A stretch of 7,397 nucleotides of DNA from Deltaproteobacteria bacterium (GTDB lineage: Bacteria > Desulfobacterota > Desulfovibrionia > Desulfovibrionales > Desulfovibrionaceae): positions 1 to 7,397 of the forward strand of contig JANXYI010000303.1 in the NCBI GenBank assembly GCA_025350085.1. The letters are read 5' to 3'. Made by a program: the position numbers and the translations under genes. The notes beneath the pieces were generated by a model. It ran no database searches. It had not been told where the DNA came from and saw only the letters and a list, made by a program, of their open reading frames with translations. Below, piece by piece: positions 6,411-7,397 of the stretch; the stretch's first letter is position 1; each line of letters begins with the position of its first letter.

Positions 6411-6439
6411 TTGACATACGCGCCCCTGGAGGCGAATAT
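6411..6439 (+). promoter_or_regulatory. Candidate promoter for argB
   Basis: A perfect -35 box, TTGACA (6411-6416), is followed 17 bases later by GAATAT (6434-6439), a poor -10. The next few bases (AATATC, TATCCG) offer equally weak alternatives. The leader would be about 60 bases. TACGCGC occurs at 6417-6423 and again at 6443-6449, flanking the -10, and might be part of an operator. No convincing ArgR box was found. Confidence 0.5.
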
Positions 6440-6506
6440 CCGTACGCGCACGAGCCTGCCCGGCCTTGCGCCACGCCCGCGTTCGCCCTTTCCCGGAGGT
6501 CCAGCC

Positions 6507-7397
6507 ATGTCCAAACACGACGCCCCGATCAAGGACGCCCCTAAGGACGCCTTCGCCTGCCCGGCCCAAAGCCCGCGCGACCCCACGCGCGAGGCCGAGC
6601 GCGCGCGCATGATCATCGAGACCCTGCCCTACATCCGTGAATTCAGCGGCCAGACCGTGGTCATCAAGTACGGCGGCAACGCCATGATCGACGAGACCCT
6701 CAAGCAGAGCTTCGCCAAGAGCGTGGTGCTGCTCAAGTACGTCGGGGTCAACCCGATCATCGTGCACGGCGGCGGCCCGCAGATCGGCCGGATGCTGAAG
6801 GCGCTGGGCATCGAGTCGCACTTCCGCCAGGGCCTGCGCGTCACCGACGACGCCACCATGGACGTGGTGGAGATGGTGCTGGTGGGCAAGGTCAACAAGG
6901 AGATCGTGAACCTCGTGAACATGGCCGGGGGCCGGGCCGTGGGCCTGTCCGGCAAGGACGGCATGCTCATCCGCGCCGAGAAGAAGGAGCTGGCTGTCGA
7001 GAGCGCCGACGCCGCCCCGGAGATCATCGACCTCGGCATGGTCGGCGAGGTGGTCAGCATCGAAACGGGTGTACTCAAATCGCTCATGAACGAGGGCTTC
7101 ATCCCCATCATCGCGCCCGTGGGCGTGGACGACCTGGGCCGCACCTACAACATCAACGCCGACTCCGTGGCCGGGGCCGTGGCCGCGGCCATGCGCGCCA
7201 AGCGCCTGCACCTGCTGACCGACGTGGCCGGGGTGCTGGACCGCGGCAAGAAGCTCATAGCCTCCATGACCAGCACCAGCGCCTTTGAGGCCATTGAAAA
7301 GGGCGTGGTCGTGGGCGGCATGATCCCCAAACTGCACTGCGCGCTCGAGGCCATCCTGGGCGGCGTGGAAAAGGTCCACATCATCGACGGCCGCGTG
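6507..7397 (+). CDS. argB: N-acetylglutamate kinase, 3' end beyond the window
   Basis: Phosphorylates N-acetyl-L-glutamate with ATP, the second step of arginine biosynthesis; cytoplasmic amino-acid kinase. 297 residues are visible with no stop, against about 300 for Pseudomonas-type ArgB, so probably only a short C-terminal stretch is missing after HIIDGRV. Visible signatures: IKYGGNAM (53-60, catalytic K54), VHGGGPQIG (86-94, glycine-rich substrate loop), R111 in [25 protein letters not shown] (214-223, D219 aligning with the catalytic Asp) and GGMIPKL (270-276, K275). An N-terminal helix before the kinase fold ([16 protein letters not shown], 31-46) is typical of hexameric, arginine-inhibited enzymes, so feedback inhibition is likely. 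A GGAGG SD lies 7 bases before the ATG at 6507. That start gives about 20 more N-terminal residues than Pseudomonas ArgB. The inner ATG at 6609 has no SD and is rejected. Confidence 0.97.
   Translation, partial: MSKHDAPIKDAPKDAFACPAQSPRDPTREAERARMIIETLPYIREFSGQTVVIKYGGNAMIDETLKQSFAKSVVLLKYVGVNPIIVHGGGPQIGRMLKALGIESHFRQGLRVTDDATMDVVEMVLVGKVNKEIVNLVNMAGGRAVGLSGKDGMLIRAEKKELAVESADAAPEIIDLGMVGEVVSIETGVLKSLMNEGFIPIIAPVGVDDLGRTYNINADSVAGAVAAAMRAKRLHLLTDVAGVLDRGKKLIASMTSTSAFEAIEKGVVVGGMIPKLHCALEAILGGVEKVHIIDGRV

Noticed and set aside
6400..6450. ArgR operator before argB
   Set aside because: I looked for the A/T-rich ARG-box palindrome (TGAAT...ATTCA). GAATAT is the nearest piece and has no matching second half.
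6288..7379. 363-codon minus-strand reading frame opposite argB
   Set aside because: His/Asp/Gly-rich antisense shadow of argB with no recognisable motif; it also crosses the argB promoter and the end of the small gene.

Overview
The window reads as a GC-rich chromosomal segment made mostly of housekeeping genes. The base composition, the gene families and the arginine-sensitive type of ArgB fit a sulfate-reducing deltaproteobacterium of the Desulfovibrio group. That assignment is inferred from overall impression, not from a marker gene. Coding density is very high and no intergenic gap exceeds about 220 bases. I see no rRNA, tRNA, CRISPR array, insertion sequence or phage gene.

Left part, minus strand (transcribed from about 6000 down to 1). 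Four genes are packed closely in the order NfeD-like membrane protein, SPFH/stomatin-like protein (QmcA type), DEAD-box RNA helicase, and RsmB-type 16S rRNA m5C methyltransferase. The gaps between them are 3, 21 and 9 bases, and each downstream Shine-Dalgarno (SD) sequence sits in or next to the upstream stop codon, so this looks like one operon. After a 73-base gap comes a multi-PAS sensor protein whose C-terminal output domain lies beyond the left edge. NfeD and SPFH proteins are known partners in membrane assemblies. The helicase and RsmB both act on RNA, probably in ribosome biogenesis.

Middle, 5969-6184. This is a divergent intergenic region. It has a good sigma70-type promoter reading right (TTGCCC-17-TAATAC) and a weaker candidate reading left into nfeD.

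Right part, plus strand. A small gene (60 aa, function unknown) has a strong ribosome binding site. It is followed by a 139-base gap containing a perfect TTGACA -35 box, then argB (N-acetylglutamate kinase, arginine biosynthesis), which runs off the right edge.

No clearly new multi-gene system is visible. The points most worth a second look are the small 60-aa protein, the membrane-scaffold plus RNA-processing operon, the divergent Q motif of the helicase, the near-identical DNA repeats inside the PAS gene, and the extended N terminus of ArgB.
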